A stretch of 64,000 bases of DNA from JAZDLX01 sp964538455. Lineage in GTDB: Bacteria; Electryoneota; Electryoneia; Electryoneales; Electryoneaceae. Shown here piece by piece: positions 1-6,846 of the stretch. The first letter of the stretch is position 1. Each line of letters opens with the position of its first letter. The stretch spans positions 1 through 64,000 of the forward strand of contig CAZIDZ010000005.1 in NCBI GenBank assembly GCA_964538455.1, read 5' to 3'. The position numbers were made by a program, and so were the translations under genes. The notes below the pieces were generated by a model. That model saw only the letters and a program-made list of their open reading frames with translations, was not told the DNA's origin and did not search any database.

Positions 1-731
1 TCCTGCTCATGCTCGGCGCGGATCGTCTGATCCAACTCGAAGGTCGGTGACAGTTCCGGGTGGGCTTTCACACGAGCCGCGTGACGGAGCACATAGGCCG
101 TGGCAACGGTGGTCACGATCAGCCAGACGACCATCCGGTATTGCAGGCCGGAGAAGAGAGGCAAGTCGGCGATGCCCTGCGCGATGCCGACGGTGAACGG
201 GTTGAAGAACGCCCCGGCGAATCCAGCGCCCGATCCAACGAAGGGAATCGCGACGCCGGTGATCGTGTCGTACCCAAGACGGATCGCGAGCGGAATGAAG
301 AGCAGCACGAAGGGGATCGTCTCCTCAGCCATTCCGAAAACGGCTCCGCCGAGCGAAAACAGCAGCATGAACAGCGGGATCAGGGTGAGGCGGACAAAAC
401 GGTTGCGGTCGTGTGCGTGCACCAGCGAACGGATCGCGGCGTCGATCGCGCCGGTCCGCTGCAGCACGAAGAACGCACCGCCGACGATCAGCACGAAACC
501 GATGATCGACGCGGCGTCAACGAAACCTTTGATCGGTGCGAGCAGGATCCCGCCGATTCCCTGGGGATTGTTGGCGACTCGGTGGAATGAGTCGGCGACG
601 ACCATCTCGCGCCCATTCACAACAGTTCGGTTGAACTCGCCGCCGGGAATGATCCAGGTGAGGATGGCGGTAACGACGAGCAGGCCGATCATCAACACTG
701 CGGTGTCGATCGCCTTGATTTTCGGTCTCAT
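1..731 (-). CDS. YfcC/DcuC-superfamily membrane transporter, 3' end outside window
   Basis: Reading the minus strand from the ATG at 731 gives an open frame of 243 codons that runs off the left edge without a stop. It begins MRPKIKAIDTAVLMIGLL and contains several hydrophobic helices. The stretches MAEETIPFVLLFIPLAI and AGFAGAFFNPFTVGIAQGIA match what I know of the YfcC family (ion-transporter superfamily, Pfam DcuC type), which are inner-membrane carriers probably for amino acids or C4-dicarboxylates; the substrate is not shown here. A GAGGGAG ribosome site lies about 8 nt upstream of the ATG. The gene diverges from the TetR gene at 975, and the 244-bp gap holds two palindromes (797-809 and 887-910), so TetR control is plausible. 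About half of the usual 460-500 residues are visible. Confidence 0.85.
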   Translation of the reverse strand, partial: MRPKIKAIDTAVLMIGLLVVTAILTWIIPGGEFNRTVVNGREMVVADSFHRVANNPQGIGGILLAPIKGFVDAASIIGFVLIVGGAFFVLQRTGAIDAAIRSLVHAHDRNRFVRLTLIPLFMLLFSLGGAVFGMAEETIPFVLLFIPLAIRLGYDTITGVAIPFVGSGAGFAGAFFNPFTVGIAQGIADLPLFSGLQYRMVVWLIVTTVATAYVLRHAARVKAHPELSPTFELDQTIRAEHEQ

Positions 732-796
732 ATGAGCGCCGCTCCCTCGTGTTCCCCGATCGATTTGCCAAGGTAGGGCGGTAATTGGCCCGGGCG

Positions 797-809
797 CACA
801 AATTTTGTG
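797..809. promoter_or_regulatory. Perfect 13-bp palindrome upstream of the transporter
   Basis: CACAAA-T-TTTGTG is a perfect 6-1-6 inverted repeat located 66 bp upstream of the transporter start codon. It could be a binding site for a dimeric regulator of that gene. It differs from the TetR operator at 887-910, so a second regulator would be implied. No partner site was seen nearby. Confidence 0.35.
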
Positions 810-884
810 GAAACAGACAGCGGACAGGATCGGGACGTCAGATAGGGCTGTTCCGGTCTCCAGGAGACGAATGGGTCCAAGTCG

Positions 885-914
885 TTTACTTACTGATCGA
901 TCAGTCAGTATATT
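885..914 (+). promoter_or_regulatory. TetR-family operator inside a sigma-70-like promoter
   Basis: The half-sites TACTTACTGATC (887-898) and GATCAGTCAGTA (899-910) form a 24-bp inverted repeat with one mismatched pair; the inner 14 bp ACTGATCGATCAGT is perfect. Such TGATCGATCA-centred palindromes are typical TetR/AcrR operators. The repeat sits between TTTACT (885-890) and TATATT (909-914), spaced 18 bp, which look like -35 and -10 boxes reading toward the TetR gene. Binding here would block the promoter, so autorepression is the simplest reading; the divergent transporter may be co-controlled. Confidence 0.75.
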
Positions 915-974
915 CCATCACCAGGTAAAAGAACGGAAGCGGAAGAATACAAGTGTTTCTTGAAGGAGGATAGC

Positions 975-1835
975 ATGTTTGGACGAGGCGGCGGTGGCAT
1001 GGGTAGCGGGCGTGGCGGTGCCGGTGATGGAGCCGGGGGCCGCGGGTCTGGTGGAGGCGGTAAAGGTTCCGGGGGTGGAGCGGGCGGTGGTTTTGGGGGC
1101 GGCAGGTGGCGTGAGATGGCAGAAGAACACTGGAGACGAGTGCACGGTTCATCCCATAGAGGGCGTCGTCATCACTTCCGTGAACTTGGTCTATCGCGCG
1201 AAGAGCAGGGGGAGCGGTCGCGGGAAGATATTCTCGACACGGCTGCCTCTGTTTTCGCCGAGTTGGGTTTCGGCAGAACGTCGATGCGGTTTCTTGCCGA
1301 TGCCTGCGGGACCTCCCAGGCGCTGCTCCATTTTCATTTCGGCAGCAAACGGGATCTGTATAGCGCGGTTCTTGATCGGATGCAGGGCCGGTACAGCGAA
1401 GCGCTGCAGAAGCCGTTGGGCGCTGACGCGAGCGATGAGGAATTCCTCGTGGACGGTCTGATCGAGCGTTTGCGTTTCTACCAGCAGCACCCGGAACGGG
1501 CGAGGATGGCGCTGTGGTCGGCGCTCGAGGAGCTTGGAGATGAATCTCCGGAGATGACCCGGATGCGAGGGGAAGTGGCCGAGCGTCTGGAGCACGCGAA
1601 GGAGGAAGACTTGATTCGCTCCGGCATCCCCGTTCCTTTTCTGGCTGCGATGCTGGCGGGCGTGGTCAACCTGTGGCCGTTGATCAGGGAACCGTATATC
1701 GGCATGCTGCCGCGCTCCGATCGCAGGGACGCGGACGAGCAGTATAACGGGATGATCCTCGATGTGCTCGCACGGGGTGTGGGAACGGAAAAATTCCAGC
1801 GGTTGGTGAAACGCAGGCTGTCCGAGCGGCCGTAG
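975..1835 (+). CDS. TetR/AcrR-family transcriptional regulator with a glycine-rich N-terminal extension
   Basis: A 286-residue regulator. The start at 975 is chosen over one 15 nt upstream because AAGGAGGA (963-970) lies 4 nt before it. Residues 83-130 form the TetR helix-turn-helix region (ILDTAASVFAELGFGRTSMR, then LLHFHFGSKRDLYSAVLDRM); the rest is a variable ligand-binding and dimerisation domain. Residues 1-43 are very unusual: 28 of 43 are glycine, followed by a basic/His-rich linker (residues 44-70). TetR proteins normally begin about ten residues before the HTH, so this is an extension of about 75 residues. The gene is preceded by a TetR-type operator (887-910) and followed 32 nt later by a methyltransferase gene that is probably in the same transcript. 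Ligand unknown. Confidence 0.9.
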   Translation: MFGRGGGGMGSGRGGAGDGAGGRGSGGGGKGSGGGAGGGFGGGRWREMAEEHWRRVHGSSHRGRRHHFRELGLSREEQGERSREDILDTAASVFAELGFGRTSMRFLADACGTSQALLHFHFGSKRDLYSAVLDRMQGRYSEALQKPLGADASDEEFLVDGLIERLRFYQQHPERARMALWSALEELGDESPEMTRMRGEVAERLEHAKEEDLIRSGIPVPFLAAMLAGVVNLWPLIREPYIGMLPRSDRRDADEQYNGMILDVLARGVGTEKFQRLVKRRLSERP

Positions 1836-1867
1836 CGCGAGCCGATGAGCCGGGAGAGGAGTGCAGG

Positions 1868-2527
1868 ATGAAGAGCTTTTTATTCTCTCAATTCGGGCTG
1901 CCGCATGGAGTGCTGGCGCACCCGATCGGCTGGGTGATGGCGATCGACAACCGGCAACGGAACGAGTGGGTTGTCGATCAGTTGCCGCTGCGGAAGGACA
2001 GCCGTGTGCTGGAAATCGGTTTTGGACCCGGTGTGGCTCTGGCGAAGCTTGCAAAGATGGTCGAGCGGGGCGAGATCGTTGGCGTCGATCCGTCGAGGGC
2101 GATGCTTGTACAGGCGACGCGGCGGAATTTCCGGAGCATTCAGGAGAAGCGAATCCGGCTTGTGCAGGGAAGCGTTGACGATCTGCCCGGGGACGAAAAA
2201 CGCTTTGACGTGATCTTCTCGGTGAACACGGTGGGCCGGCACACGGAACTGCTGGAAGTAATCCGTCGCCTGCATGAGCTGCTGAATCCGGGCGGGACCG
2301 TGGCGATCGCGGAGCAGCCGCCCTACCGGTTGGAAGACGGTGCGCTGATGGAGATGCGGCGCGGTTATCTCGCGGCGATGACAACGGCAGGGTACGGCGA
2401 TATCCAGCTGTTTCAAAAGGAGATGAAACCGAGCCCCGTGGTTCTGGTGATGGGCAGGTCAACCGGGCAATCGCCACAAGAGGCTGTTTACGATGGGCTG
2501 CGCATCGCTGGGATGACCGTGGAGTAA
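1868..2527 (+). CDS. Class I SAM-dependent methyltransferase
   Basis: A 219-residue Rossmann-fold methyltransferase. Motif I (VLEIGFGPGVALAKLA, residues about 47-62) binds S-adenosylmethionine, and the acidic residue after beta-2 lies in GEIVGVDPSRAML. Further motifs are FDVIFSVNTV and LHELLNPGGTVAIAEQP. The N-terminus (GLPHGVLAHPIGWVMAIDNRQRN) resembles small-molecule methyltransferases of the ubiE/Methyltransf_11 group, but the substrate cannot be read from sequence. The ATG has a good ribosome site (GAGGAGTGCAGG). It lies 32 nt after the TetR gene on the same strand, so it is probably induced when the repressor releases its operator. That would suit a detoxification or secondary-metabolite role; this is inference. 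Confidence 0.85.
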   Translation: MKSFLFSQFGLPHGVLAHPIGWVMAIDNRQRNEWVVDQLPLRKDSRVLEIGFGPGVALAKLAKMVERGEIVGVDPSRAMLVQATRRNFRSIQEKRIRLVQGSVDDLPGDEKRFDVIFSVNTVGRHTELLEVIRRLHELLNPGGTVAIAEQPPYRLEDGALMEMRRGYLAAMTTAGYGDIQLFQKEMKPSPVVLVMGRSTGQSPQEAVYDGLRIAGMTVE

Positions 2528-2565
2528 CCCGGCGCCAACAGGAGATCCGGTGAACGGCGCCCGGT

Positions 2566-3438
2566 TCAGAGGAACGGATCGTTCATGACCGCCCGTCCGC
2601 ACGCCGCATCGGAGAGTCCGCAATAAAACTCGAACTGACCGTTTGGCAGCGGCAGCAGACCTCCGCTGATCACCACGTCGCGCAATTCGGGGTCGCGTTT
2701 TACATCGGCTTTTGGGAAATCTTCACGTGTCGCGATGATTTGAATCGGCGAGGCCTCCCGCGCAGCCACATTCCAGACAAACACCATCGCACGGTAATGC
2801 TTCAGTTGATTTCCCTGTTCGTCCGTCGAAAATTCGGCTGTATGCCCGAGCACCCCGATATGTCCTGGTGCAAGCAGTCGGACTTCGTTCGCCCCACCCC
2901 AGGTATCCTCGGAGAACTGTCCCGGAATCAGAGGCGCATGCACCAAGTCAGCCGCCGCCAGATCTTCAAGCTGTTCGAGGATCGTGAATCCGATCTTGCC
3001 CCTGCCACCGATTTCACCCATCGGGCGCGTGAAGACGCCGATCCTGCCGTCAGCGAGTTCGAGCAGGCGGATATCCTTCATCGTTAATGGGCCCTCGGCG
3101 AAAAGCTTCAGCTCGCGGACTGTCTTGCCACGGTATAAGAATGTCTTCCAGGAATTGTGCTCGACAGGATAGCGCACGCCGCCAAAGACAAACTCACCAT
3201 GAATTTGTGTGATGAACGGATCCTGGAGAGGAAAACTGGGTGAGCCGGGAATACGCTCCCAGACTCCGCCGCTTTCTGTGAAGAAGAGTACATGCGAATC
3301 GGTCTCGGAGGTGCGTGACTCTACTCGAGCGGCAAGGGTTCGCACGCCATGGTCGTCAAAGGGTGCGGTCGGATTATAGACGTCCACACCTTCGACGTCA
3401 GGTCCATGAAAGTGAATCAGCTCGGACGACAGGATCAT
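2566..3438 (-). CDS. DUF1861 family protein (predicted beta-propeller)
   Basis: A 290-residue protein that matches my recollection of DUF1861 along its full length. Typical blocks are SFPLQDPFITQIHGEFVFGG, MKDIRLLELADGRIGVFTRP, GGRGKIGFTI, WGGANEVRLL and DVVISGGLLPLPNG. The repeated beta-strand blocks and DP/GG loops resemble five-bladed propellers such as GH43 and GH130, so a carbohydrate-active role is possible but unproven. The ATG at 3438 is preferred; a GTG directly upstream (3441) would overlap the GGGGGGAG ribosome site. No signal peptide is visible, so it is probably cytoplasmic. It lies 34 nt downstream of the glycerol-3-phosphate dehydrogenase gene on the same strand and is probably co-transcribed. 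Confidence 0.8.
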   Translation of the reverse strand: MILSSELIHFHGPDVEGVDVYNPTAPFDDHGVRTLAARVESRTSETDSHVLFFTESGGVWERIPGSPSFPLQDPFITQIHGEFVFGGVRYPVEHNSWKTFLYRGKTVRELKLFAEGPLTMKDIRLLELADGRIGVFTRPMGEIGGRGKIGFTILEQLEDLAAADLVHAPLIPGQFSEDTWGGANEVRLLAPGHIGVLGHTAEFSTDEQGNQLKHYRAMVFVWNVAAREASPIQIIATREDFPKADVKRDPELRDVVISGGLLPLPNGQFEFYCGLSDAACGRAVMNDPFL

Positions 3439-3472
3439 CACTCCCCCCTGGAATGAACGAGACTCCCCCCAA

Positions 3473-5032
3473 TCAGGGGAGGTAGTTTGATACCAGTTTC
3501 TCGTAAAGCGAGACCTGGTTTTTCGCCCACTTTCGCCCCAATTTCAATTCCCTGGACATCAGCTCAGCGACCCGGGGTGCCACTTCAAGGCTTGCCTTCG
3601 CGTCGAGCAGCAGGCTTCGCGTCCGCCGTGCGAGGACATCTTCGACCGATCGTGCCATCTCCTCCCGCACCGCCCAGATTACCTGCGCCCCGATGACCGA
3701 CAGCTTCGGATGCAGCCGCTCACCGAGTTTGCCGTTCTTTTTCACGAGGGCGATGATTTTCGGCGCGTCGGAACCGTACTCCGCGAGATCGCCATACTCC
3801 CTGGAATGGGTGTGGAAGCCATGAATGTTGAGGTGCTGGGTGAGACACGGCTTTTCGTCAAGGTGGGCGATCACCGCGGCGTGATCTACGGTTTCTTCGG
3901 CCATGCGACGAAAGGTTGTCCACTTTCCTCCGGCGATGGTGACCAACCCGCTGTTCGAGATGTTGATCGTGTGGTCGCGGGAGATGGCGGCTGTGTTGCC
4001 GTCTCCTTCCGCGCTCCCGACGAGTGGACGGATTCCCGCAAAAACGCTGAGCACGTCGGCGTGAGTAGGATCTCGCGAGAGATAGCGGGCGGCGTGACCG
4101 ACAAGAAAGTCGATTTCCTCTTTTAACGGTTTGGGTTCAAGAGGTATTTCGTGAACAGGCGTGTCCGTGGTCCCGACGATCACTCGGTCCATCCAGGGAA
4201 TGGCGAACATCACCCGCCCGTCATCGGTGTGGGGAACCATAATGGCGTTGTCGCCGGGCAAGAACTTGCGTCCGAGGACGATATGAACACCCTGACTTGG
4301 CCGGATCAGTGCGCCAGCGTTCGGGTCGTCGAGGGTACGGAGCGAGTCGGTAAAAGGTCCGGTGGCGTTGATCACCGAACGAGCGCGTAACTCGTGTGAA
4401 TCACCGCTTTCCGTGTCTTGAGCGATCACCCCGTCGACGAACCCGTCCGTTTTTGTCAGGCCCGTGATTTTCATCCTGTTAAGCACGGTCGCCCCTTGTT
4501 CCACCGCAGTCTGCAGCAGAGCAAGGACAAAGCGTGCATCGTCAAACTGGCCGTCGTGATAGATGACGCCGCCGCGCAAACCTTTCTTTTCGATCGTCGG
4601 GATACGTTCGAGGGTTTCCTCGCGCGTGAGAAGATGGCTTCCGCCGAGGTCGTGCCTCCCGGCGAGCACGTCGTACAGCTTCAGGCCGATGCCGTAGAAA
4701 GGCGCCTCCCACCAATCGTAGTTGGGGACGACAAAGGGCAAGTTGCGAACCAGGTGTGGCGCGTTCTGGATCATCAGGCCGCGTTCGTGCAGTGCTTCGA
4801 GGACCAGGGAAAGATTGCCCCGTTGCAGGTAGCGTACTCCCCCGTGCGCGAGCTTTGTGGAACGACTGGAGGTGCCTTTGGCGAAATCGTCCTGCTCCAG
4901 CAGGAGGGTGCGATAACTGCGGGCGGAGGCGTCGAGCGCTGTTCCAGCTCCCGTTGCGCCCCCGCCGATGACGATCATATCCCATGGCTGGTCGGATTCG
5001 ATCATGCGGCGGCGCATCGATTCGCGATCCAT
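3473..5032 (-). CDS. glpD: Aerobic-type glycerol-3-phosphate dehydrogenase (FAD-dependent)
   Basis: A 519-residue flavoprotein of the GlpD/DAO family. It oxidises sn-glycerol-3-phosphate to dihydroxyacetone phosphate and passes electrons to the quinone pool at the inner membrane. The FAD-binding GxGxxG is in MIVIGGGATGAGTALDA (residues about 19-35), followed by the family blocks GTSSRSTKLAHGGVRYL, VINATGPF, PSQGVHIVL and AGGKWTTFR. Length is normal. The ATG at 5032 has GGAG about 8 nt upstream. No glycerol kinase, facilitator or GlpR gene is in the window. Upstream lies a 470-bp gap carrying a sigma-54 promoter and two hairpins, suggesting that the neighbouring NtrC-type regulator controls this gene, which would be unusual for glpD. 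DUF1861 follows 34 nt downstream. Confidence 0.92.
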   Translation of the reverse strand: MDRESMRRRMIESDQPWDMIVIGGGATGAGTALDASARSYRTLLLEQDDFAKGTSSRSTKLAHGGVRYLQRGNLSLVLEALHERGLMIQNAPHLVRNLPFVVPNYDWWEAPFYGIGLKLYDVLAGRHDLGGSHLLTREETLERIPTIEKKGLRGGVIYHDGQFDDARFVLALLQTAVEQGATVLNRMKITGLTKTDGFVDGVIAQDTESGDSHELRARSVINATGPFTDSLRTLDDPNAGALIRPSQGVHIVLGRKFLPGDNAIMVPHTDDGRVMFAIPWMDRVIVGTTDTPVHEIPLEPKPLKEEIDFLVGHAARYLSRDPTHADVLSVFAGIRPLVGSAEGDGNTAAISRDHTINISNSGLVTIAGGKWTTFRRMAEETVDHAAVIAHLDEKPCLTQHLNIHGFHTHSREYGDLAEYGSDAPKIIALVKKNGKLGERLHPKLSVIGAQVIWAVREEMARSVEDVLARRTRSLLLDAKASLEVAPRVAELMSRELKLGRKWAKNQVSLYEKLVSNYLP

Positions 5033-5162
5033 GCTATCTCCAGAGTGCCTGGCGGACGTGTGCCGTCAGGAGAATGTGGATCGGGATAAACGGAACGATT
5101 CAAGGTAGGAATGAAGACGGATAGAATTCACGAGAACAGGAGGCCAGGACTCGACGCCGTTT

Positions 5163-5233
5163 CGCGTCCCGTCCGTCCTGGGGGGGATGGACGGACAGGG
5201 ACGCGGTTGGCGCAGTACAGTTGTTCTGCCAAC
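5163..5233 (-). other. Two adjacent hairpins in the glpD leader
   Basis: Hairpin 1: CGCGTCCCGTCCGTCC (5163-5178) pairs with GGACGGACAGGGACGCG (5189-5205), giving 16 base pairs with one bulged base and a 10-nt loop. Hairpin 2: GTTGGCGCAG (5206-5215) pairs with CTGCCAAC (5226-5233) with a 2-nt bulge. They abut each other and lie about 130-200 nt upstream of glpD. Neither is followed by a T-run on either strand, so simple intrinsic termination is unlikely; a leader RNA element or a processed small RNA is possible. Confidence 0.5.
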
Positions 5234-5388
5234 GTGTCTGGCATTATCTCCTGCATCACCAGTGACCGCTCTGGACGCTGGCTTCTTCGTCTAAACAATC
5301 CGCGGTCTTTGGATGAATCTCCGGTTATTCCTGCTTTGGCAGTGAATGTCTGATACACGAAGCCTTTCGGTGGCCACGTTTTTTAGAA

Positions 5389-5404
5389 AGCAAGGGACAT
5401 GCCA
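5389..5404 (-). promoter_or_regulatory. Sigma-54 (RpoN) -24/-12 promoter reading toward glpD
   Basis: On the minus strand the sequence is TGGCATG-TCCC-TTGCT, matching the sigma-54 consensus TGGCAYR-N4-TTGCW, with the essential GG and GC 10 nt apart. The predicted start is near 5378. The only same-strand genes downstream are glpD and the DUF1861 gene. The sigma-54 activator gene ends just upstream at 5503, which fits local regulation. Confidence 0.7.
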
Positions 5405-5502
5405 AACGAAACCGCAGAGCGAAGAACCTGAATAACAATAGCTTAAAGTTAAGGCTTGGCGAGAAAGGGAGAGAACAGGTCGTTCAAGGGTGAAAAAAAT
5501 GT

Positions 5503-6846
5503 TCAATCGTCACGGAGGCCGTATTGCCGCATTTTTCGGCGCAATGTCGGACGGCTTATTCCAAGAATATCACAGGCTTCGCCAAAATTATTCTTCGTCA
5601 TTCGCAACACTTGCTCAATGTGTTCCTTCTCCACGGATTCCAGCGTTCGATTCCAGGAAGGCTGGGACGCGGGTGCATCCGGTTCGGCTGCCGCTTCTAG
5701 TGTGGGAAGGTCAATGCGGAGCGTCTCGTCGGGACTACTGATGACTCCGGCGGTGAGACGATTTTCCAACTCGCGGACGTTTCCCGGCCAGGAATACCGC
5801 GTCATCTGTGAGAGTACGTCGGACGGAACACGGCTCACGTTGCGGCGCAATTGTTGATTGATGCGTGCGAGCAGATGTTCGATGAGCGGTTCGATGTCCT
5901 CGGGGCGTTCACGCAGCGGGGGAAGATGAATTTCGACAACCTTGAGGCGATACAGCAGATCCTCTCGGAAGCCGCCCTCTTCGACGAGCGCCGCCAGATC
6001 GCGGTGGGTGGCGGCGATGACCCGTGCATTGAACTGTCTCGAAGCATTCGAACCGACACGTTCGTACGTTCGTTCCTGGAGCACGCGGAGCAGTTTAATC
6101 TGCAGTGCGGTGTCGAGGTCGCCGATTTCATCAAGGAACAGCGTTCCCTCACCGGCGAGTTCGAGGCGGCCCGGCCGGCTGTCGTTGGCGCCGGTGAAGG
6201 CTCCTTTCACATGCCCGAAGAGCTCCGATTCGAGCAGCGTGGGCACAAGGGCGGAACAGTTGACCGGGATGAAGGGCGCGTTCGGGCTGGTGTGCCGGTG
6301 GATGGCGCGGGCAACCAGCTCCTTGCCAGTACCGGATTCTCCGGTAATCAGAACATTGGCGGCGCCCCGGCTCGCAAGCCCGATCTGCTTGTGAACTTCT
6401 ACGATGCTTCGACTCTGGCCGGCGATCTTATCCCCGCTGCGCTCGCTGGCGAGGTCAGCGACGAGAGCGAGATGCCGCTGGCTTTCGCGAAGGCTGAGAG
6501 CCTTGTCCACGGCAAGTTCGAGTTCGTCGATGTTGAGGGGCTTGTGAATGTAGTCGAACGCTCCGGCGCGCATCGCAGAGATGGCTTTGTCGAGATCCTC
6601 GTTGGCTGTAATCATGATGACCACTCCTGCGAGCCCTTCTTTGCGGGCCGCGGAGAGCGCTTCGAGACCATCGCCGTCCGGCAGCATCAGGTCGAGCAGC
6701 ACGAGATCGGGCTTCTGTTTTCTCCAAGCCTCCAAGCCGCTCGCGACCGAGCCAGCGGACTGGACGTCATGCCCGGAGCCTCCAAAGGCGAGCTCCAACG
6801 TCCGGCAGGCCGCGCGGTCATCGTCAATAATCAGCAGCTTCGCCAT
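5503..6846 (-). CDS. NtrC-family sigma-54-dependent response regulator
   Basis: A 447-residue activator with three domains in order. The receiver (residues 1-120) has acidic residues in LLIIDDDRA, a phospho-acceptor Asp in DLVLLDLMLPDGDG and a conserved Lys in YIHKPL. The AAA+ domain (about 140-370) has Walker A GESGTGKE, an intact GAFTGA sigma-54 contact loop (HVKGAFTGAND) and Walker B GTLFLDEIGDL. The C-terminal Fis-type helix-turn-helix (about 405-445) includes FGEACDILGISRPTLRRKM. The kinase gene upstream overlaps it by 23 nt, so the two are a cognate pair, translationally coupled. The ATG has GGAG about 7 nt upstream. A sigma-54 promoter sits about 100 bp beyond its stop codon, making glpD-DUF1861 the obvious candidate target. 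Signal unknown. Confidence 0.95.
   Translation of the reverse strand: MAKLLIIDDDRAACRTLELAFGGSGHDVQSAGSVASGLEAWRKQKPDLVLLDLMLPDGDGLEALSAARKEGLAGVVIMITANEDLDKAISAMRAGAFDYIHKPLNIDELELAVDKALSLRESQRHLALVADLASERSGDKIAGQSRSIVEVHKQIGLASRGAANVLITGESGTGKELVARAIHRHTSPNAPFIPVNCSALVPTLLESELFGHVKGAFTGANDSRPGRLELAGEGTLFLDEIGDLDTALQIKLLRVLQERTYERVGSNASRQFNARVIAATHRDLAALVEEGGFREDLLYRLKVVEIHLPPLRERPEDIEPLIEHLLARINQQLRRNVSRVPSDVLSQMTRYSWPGNVRELENRLTAGVISSPDETLRIDLPTLEAAAEPDAPASQPSWNRTLESVEKEHIEQVLRMTKNNFGEACDILGISRPTLRRKMRQYGLRDD

Larger units (their letters stand above)
5033..5502. other. 470-bp non-coding gap with sigma-54 promoter and structured glpD leader
   Basis: No convincing gene lies between the glpD start and the 3' end of the NtrC-type regulator gene. 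It holds a sigma-54 promoter (5389-5404, minus), two adjacent hairpins (5163-5233), and two inverted repeats upstream of the promoter that could be activator sites: CTTAA-AG-TTAAG (5442-5453) and GAAC-N5-GTTC (5473-5485, about 100 bp upstream of the predicted start). The predicted transcript would have a leader of about 346 nt before glpD. Confidence 0.6.

Noticed and set aside
1191..2477. A 428-codon open frame on the minus strand
   Set aside because: It lies fully antisense to the TetR and methyltransferase genes, is rich in Arg, Pro and Ser, and shows no domain. It is a GC-rich shadow frame.
5128..5358. A 76-codon minus-strand frame starting with GTG shortly after the sigma-54 promoter, with AAAGG upstream
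   Set aside because: The product is Arg/Pro/Ser-rich without recognisable features, and the two strong hairpins lie inside it. A non-coding leader is the simpler reading, though a small protein cannot be excluded.
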